Below are positions 4,131-6,836 of a stretch of DNA of 6,836 nt, piece by piece. This DNA is from Dysosmobacter segnis (lineage in GTDB: Bacteria; Bacillota; Clostridia; Oscillospirales; Oscillospiraceae): the NCBI RefSeq assembly GCF_014297285.1, contig NZ_JACOQI010000045.1, positions 1-6,836 on the forward strand. Direction: 5' to 3'. The position numbers and the translations under genes were made by a program. Position 1 is the first letter of the stretch; every line of letters starts with the position of its first letter. Below the pieces are notes generated by a model that saw nothing but the letters and a program-made list of their open reading frames with translations, was not told the DNA's origin and made no database searches.

Positions 4131-4900
4131 CATGGTCTCATGTCTTTCGGGACCTGCGGTATCGGCTTCTGATGCACCAATATGATGTCCCAAAAGCCGG
4201 TCTTCTCCCCTCGCCGTGCCTGATAGTTTGCACGCAGCTGATACCGAACAAGAACATTTTCATTTTCCATTATTTCATTATATTCAAACGGGTCACAGAA
4301 CTTCGGATCTGGCTTCTCACAAATTCCAATTCTGCTTAACGCCCACTCTTTTCCATCTTCATGCTGCATTAGATCTTCATGAATCTGATATCTGGCCTGT
4401 TCTTCAGTGAAATCTACAGAATAGGGACTCTGCAGCACCGTTTCCCATAATGTGATTGTGTAATAGCCCCGACTGTTCTTTCTCTGCAATTTCTTTTCCT
4501 GCATATTCATCACAACATATCCGGTATGCTCTTTTTTCGGTTTTAGTCCTCGATCCGCATTAGCTCTTTCCCGAGAGATCCGCAGCAGGTTTTCATTTAG
4601 GTGCCGTTGATATGCTGCATCCTTCTGGGCCTGCGCCAATGCTCCCTGCATTTCTGCGATTTCCTTGACCGCCTGATCTCTCACTTGCCTGATTTGGTAT
4701 GCAGCATTGTTTTTTTCTTCGTTCATTTGACGGTCAGCATTCTGACGTTCAATGCCGACCGTTCGGATTGCCTCGTCCCTCTCCCGGACAATCTTTTTAT
4801 ACTCGTTCAGCGTCAGAATCACGTGGGTACAATCTGGGTCCGAGCTGCCGCCAGGAACATCTTTATAACCCACTATCGTTTTCTTTACAAACTCGCTCAC
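4130..4900 (-). CDS. Unassigned coiled-coil protein encoded with the recombinase
   Basis: I do not recognise this 256-residue protein. Residues 1-30 are a short lead with VPGGSSDPDCTHVILT. Residues about 31-115 are a charged, alanine-rich coiled coil (KKIVRERDEAIRTVGIERQN through LLRISRERANADR). Residues 125-256 look globular, with KNSRGYYTITLWETVLQSPY (141-160), EQARYQIHEDL (167-177) and RGEKTGFWDIILVHQKPIPQ (230-249). No signal peptide or transmembrane helix is seen. The start is GTG (4900) behind AGGAGGTG; that SD overlaps the TAA stop of the recombinase, so the two are translationally coupled. A terminator follows immediately. Operon position suggests an accessory to recombination or plasmid maintenance, but nothing in the sequence proves it. 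Confidence 0.8.
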   Translation of the reverse strand: MSEFVKKTIVGYKDVPGGSSDPDCTHVILTLNEYKKIVRERDEAIRTVGIERQNADRQMNEEKNNAAYQIRQVRDQAVKEIAEMQGALAQAQKDAAYQRHLNENLLRISRERANADRGLKPKKEHTGYVVMNMQEKKLQRKNSRGYYTITLWETVLQSPYSVDFTEEQARYQIHEDLMQHEDGKEWALSRIGICEKPDPKFCDPFEYNEIMENENVLVRYQLRANYQARRGEKTGFWDIILVHQKPIPQVPKDMRP

Positions 4901-4914
4901 GGCAGCGCACCTCC

Positions 4915-5937
4915 TTACAGGCCCCGAATATAGTTATCCGCTACGACGCTGATTCGGTTATGCCCCAGCGCCTTGCTGCAGATCAGCATGGCAGCCTTGT
5001 CCAGCTTCTTCCCCGCTTCATCTTTTCGGCAAGTATAAACCTCGCTTTGATAACGCCGCCCGGTGCCACGGTTTACCCGGTCATAGGGAATCTCTTCGAT
5101 TGCCCTGGCATGAGCCTTGTAGATCGCCGTGGCATACTCCGCACGATAACCGTGGATGTCGGCGCAATTATGAACGTGCTGCCACACCTTTTCCTCTGAC
5201 GGTGTATCAGTTATCCGTTCAATGATCTGCCCTGCATTTTTGCCTATAATCGGGCTTAAACGCTCTCGTCCGCCCTTTCCGTTGCGGACATGGATAAACC
5301 ACTCCTCCGGGAACAAACGTGCGTCCTGGAGCATTTCAAGGCGCTTTGTGACACTCGGTGCTCGCTGCTCCTCCGGGATTTTCTGCAGTTCGGAGATCTC
5401 CGCCTCAATTTGCGCCCTGGGCACCAGATCCTTCCCCCGCAGCTCCTGCAGCTCCTTTCGCCGCAGGCCGGTTCCCCGGCAAAACTTTATCAGTTCATCA
5501 TTGTTCGTCTTGGAGAAATGCTTGTCCCGCACCCGGTCCCCCCGGCTCCGTTTAATCTCCTCACGTTTTCGCTTGGGCGGATTAAAGTAATTCTCGTCAT
5601 CCGGGGAAATCCCGTATAGCTTTCCCAGCGCTTTCGCTTCAAGCTGCACCGTCCACGCTGAAAGCCCCTGATCCACTCTGGTCTGAAGCCACTCATTGGC
5701 ATACTTCTTTGCACTCTTCAGCGTGGTACACTCTGGATGCTTCTCCTTGATGTACTTGATAAAATATTTGGTATGTTTCCAGTAGCTCTTATAGGTGTTG
5801 AACGCAAATATTTTATCTTTCTCTGTGCCATTGGCTACCGCTTCTTTTTTGCTCTCGCCAAAGGCCTGCATCCCGGTAAGCCGGTCATAGGCTTGCTGGT
5901 GCAGATCCTTGAAGTACGCTTTATTTCTACGCCCCAT
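4915..5937 (-). CDS. Tyrosine recombinase/integrase
   Basis: This is a 340-residue lambda-integrase-type recombinase with all catalytic residues in place: R159 in GTGLRRKEL, K221 in the beta-hairpin NGKGGRERL, H262 and R265 in HGYRAEYA, H326 in ALGHNRIS, and the nucleophile Y336 in VADNYIRGL, only four residues from the C-terminus. The N-terminal part (about 45-115) is the core-binding SAM-like domain, with TYKSYWKHTKYFIKYIKEKH. A helical insertion (about 172-210) rich in E, Q and K separates R159 from K221. The start is ATG 5937 after AAAGGAAG. On a small plasmid such enzymes commonly resolve multimers; integration into a chromosome is the alternative. No attachment site was identified with certainty. 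It is the first gene of a two-gene operon with the coiled-coil protein. Confidence 0.92.
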   Translation of the reverse strand: MGRRNKAYFKDLHQQAYDRLTGMQAFGESKKEAVANGTEKDKIFAFNTYKSYWKHTKYFIKYIKEKHPECTTLKSAKKYANEWLQTRVDQGLSAWTVQLEAKALGKLYGISPDDENYFNPPKRKREEIKRSRGDRVRDKHFSKTNNDELIKFCRGTGLRRKELQELRGKDLVPRAQIEAEISELQKIPEEQRAPSVTKRLEMLQDARLFPEEWFIHVRNGKGGRERLSPIIGKNAGQIIERITDTPSEEKVWQHVHNCADIHGYRAEYATAIYKAHARAIEEIPYDRVNRGTGRRYQSEVYTCRKDEAGKKLDKAAMLICSKALGHNRISVVADNYIRGL

Positions 5938-5980
5938 TCCGACTTCCTTTCGTGCATCTATTTTTGTATAAATCTATATT

Positions 5981-6018
5981 TCTATAAAACTACATAACTA
6001 TTTTATTAGTTTTATAGA
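5981..6018. repeat. 12-bp inverted repeat upstream of the recombinase
   Basis: TCTATAAAACTA (5981-5992) and TAGTTTTATAGA (6007-6018) are perfect inverted repeats around a 14-bp AT-rich spacer, 44 bp upstream of the recombinase start. Both arms contain CTATAAAA, the same 8-mer (as TTTTATAG) found in each parA repeat. It could be an operator for the RHH protein or a binding site of the recombinase. Confidence 0.6.
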
Positions 6019-6034
6019 CTTCTACATTTCTCGT

Positions 6035-6601
6035 TCAAGCTAAGCCGCCTCATACCAGCTCCATTCGGAGACTCGACAATCGGCAAAATACACTTTTTAA
6101 CGTCTTATGTATGACGGGTTTGGGATTGCTCCCTACACTTTTTTTAATCTGCTTATGTGTGCAGCTCTGTTTTATTGAGATCTACGGCAGTTCAGATTCT
6201 GTCGGCTTCTTTGTAGAGGAAGCAGCTCTCCGGAAGATCTACAGTATTCCGGCTACTATCAGAAAGTGGATAGGAACAGATACGTTTTATTTACCGGCAC
6301 GTTCAAAAGGATTACTAATACCGGGTCCATGATGCGCTTTCCAGTTCACAAAGGTTACTACGGCAAGCCCACGCATCACACAGGTGTATCGTACCTGAAG
6401 TGGCTTCTGATTAGCAAATTGCTAAACCCCCGACCGGCAGATCTGCCAGCCAAGACGCTCTGGGCCTAATTACTATTTACCCTCGCCCAGACGAGCTTCA
6501 TTCTTTACTTCTGCTGCCAATCACACACCACTCGCAGCCGCCATCCATACCCCCTTTCTTTCAAGGCTTCGATCCAGCGTCTACCGCAGCCTTTCCTATC
6601 C
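6035..6601 (-). ncRNA. Candidate large structured noncoding RNA (or long structured leader of the recombinase operon)
   Basis: These ~560 bp hold no convincing gene on either strand but many short perfect inverted repeats. In minus-strand RNA order these include 6593-6563 (AAGGCU/AGCCUU), 6538-6513 (GCUGC/GCAGC), 6491-6459 (UCUGGGC/GCCCAGA), 6447-6436, 6425-6411 (UUAGCAA/UUGCUAA), 6397-6381 (CAGGU/ACCUG), 6378-6330 (UGAUGCG/CGCAUCA), 6252-6230 (CCGGAA/UUCCGG), 6223-6205 (GCUUC/GAAGC), 6164-6149, 6133-6122 (GGGA-GCAA-UCCC, a GNRA tetraloop), 6116-6101 and 6070-6059 (CUCC/GGAG). A good promoter lies just upstream. Size and context recall the large ornate RNAs GOLLD and ROOL known from mobile elements of Firmicutes, but I cannot match it to a class. 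The 3' end is unclear: no U-tract terminator is seen before the recombinase, so it may be its leader. Confidence 0.45.
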
Positions 6602-6607
6602 AAGAAC

Positions 6608-6636
6608 ATCTTACCATACGTTGCGGAGGTTGTCAA
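6608..6636 (-). promoter_or_regulatory. Promoter driving the structured RNA region
   Basis: A perfect TTGACA (6631-6636) is 17 bp from TAAGAT (6608-6613) on the minus strand. Transcription would start about 6601, directly before the first strong hairpin. It could also supply the recombinase operon about 660 bp downstream. Confidence 0.65.
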
Positions 6637-6651
6637 CATAACCATAAAATT

Positions 6652-6709
6652 AACCGTATAACGGTTTACCCGTTCACGCTCCTAAAGGGCACAAACGGGT
6701 AAACCGTTA
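6652..6709. promoter_or_regulatory. Operator-like inverted repeats upstream of the structured RNA promoter
   Basis: TAACGGTTTACCCGTT (6659-6674) and its exact complement AACGGGTAAACCGTTA (6694-6709) flank a 19-nt spacer. An overlapping palindrome, AACCGT-ATA-ACGGTT (6652-6666), abuts the left arm. The half-site GTAAACCG is shared with the XRE operator at 201-228. It lies 16 bp upstream of the -35 at 6631-6636, between the XRE terminator and the RNA promoter. Confidence 0.6.
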
Positions 6710-6712
6710 GTG

Positions 6713-6752
6713 AAAAAAGAAGCCGAGATAACTATATAGCTATCTCGACTTC
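6713..6752 (-). terminator. Strong intrinsic terminator downstream of the XRE gene
   Basis: The minus-strand hairpin spans 6752-6719: GAAGTCGAGATAGCT pairs with AGTTATCTCGGCTTC using two G-T pairs, over a 4-nt ATAT loop. T6 (6718-6713) follows. It lies about 30-60 bp after the candidate stop codons of the gene crossing the window end. Confidence 0.88.
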
Positions 6753-6780
6753 TCCTTCTCTACGAATATTGATCCTTAGA

Positions 6781-6836
6781 TTAACCTTTCATCGCTTCCA
6801 TTTCTGCAATCGTCAAATTATTACGCTCTCTAAGGA
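6781..6836 (-). other. Probable 3' end of the XRE regulator gene (other side of the cut)
   Basis: On the minus strand this stretch sits just before a strong terminator and looks like the tail of a gene entering from beyond the window end. Joined directly to position 1, frame 0 reads SLESVII and stops with TGA at 6815-6813. That fits the usual end of a short XRE HTH domain (LFNI-SLES). A second frame reads LRERNNLTIAEMEAMKG and stops with TAA at 6783-6781, which also looks coding-like but needs a 1-2 base difference at the junction. I cannot decide between a 63-residue protein and a longer one with a junction error. The assignment assumes circularity. Confidence 0.4.

Noticed and set aside
6436..6447. 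Perfect 12-bp palindrome GGCAGATCTGCC as an isolated regulatory or recombination site
   Set aside because: It is one of many stems in the structured RNA candidate and has no repeat elsewhere near the recombinase, so I did not call it separately.
6111..6469. Two overlapping plus-strand open frames in the gene-free region (6111-6332 and 6266-6469)
   Set aside because: No convincing SD or promoter, no recognisable domain, and the opposite strand shows dense RNA-like stems there. They are treated as chance frames.
6505..6645. Minus-strand reading frame of 46 codons (starting MVMLTTSATYGK, containing RRWIEALKERGYGWRLRVV) within the structured RNA locus
   Set aside because: Its start codons lie upstream of or inside the -10 box of the promoter at 6608-6636, no SD precedes them, and the frame overlaps two clear hairpins. 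It remains a weak alternative if a promoter further upstream is used.
1..6836. Search for CRISPR arrays, tRNA or rRNA genes, insertion sequences, relaxase genes and nic sites
   Set aside because: No regularly spaced repeats, no cloverleaf, no transposase and no relaxase motif were found by eye.

Overview
The window looks like a small cryptic plasmid, or most of one, from a Gram-positive gut-type bacterium, most likely a Clostridia/Lachnospiraceae member. That placement is inference. It rests on strong AGGAGG-type ribosome binding sites, GTG and TTG starts, consensus TTGACA/TATAAT promoters and the gene families present. Every protein gene lies on the minus strand. Both ends of the window cut one small XRE regulator region, as expected if a circular molecule was opened there.

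Layout along the plus-strand coordinates. 1-168: N-terminal part of an XRE-type repressor, with a 12-bp inverted-repeat operator just upstream (201-228). 273-1282: a type Ib partition cassette, parA followed by a ribbon-helix-helix partner overlapping it at TAATG; two tandem ~32-bp AT-rich repeats upstream of parA are the likely operator/centromere. 1408-1923: a brnT-brnA type II toxin-antitoxin pair, apparently starting from a leaderless promoter. 1954-3405: a primase-like replication protein (AEP-type motifs plus a C-terminal HTH). 3421-3740: a gene-free, strongly structured, G/C-skewed region that is the best origin candidate. 3837-4085: a very compact type I toxin-antitoxin module of the Fst/par architecture, not covered by any normal ORF call: a 31-residue membrane peptide, a convergent antisense RNA, a shared bidirectional terminator and diagnostic direct repeats. 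4130-5937: a two-gene operon of an intact tyrosine recombinase and a coiled-coil protein I cannot assign.

5938-6836: about 780 bp without a convincing protein gene. It holds an inverted repeat upstream of the recombinase, then about 560 bp densely filled with hairpins behind a good minus-strand promoter (TTGACA-17-TAAGAT). This is best read as a large structured noncoding RNA or a very long structured leader. It contains a repeated hairpin module whose loop is conserved while its stem changes compensatorily. Upstream of its promoter lies a 16-bp inverted repeat sharing the half-site GTAAACCG with the XRE operator, so the XRE protein may control both itself and this RNA.

Taken together, the element carries replication (primase-like Rep), segregation (ParA/RHH), multimer resolution or integration (tyrosine recombinase), two addiction systems of different types, and an unexplained structured RNA locus. 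No transfer relaxase, antibiotic resistance gene, tRNA, rRNA or CRISPR array is visible.
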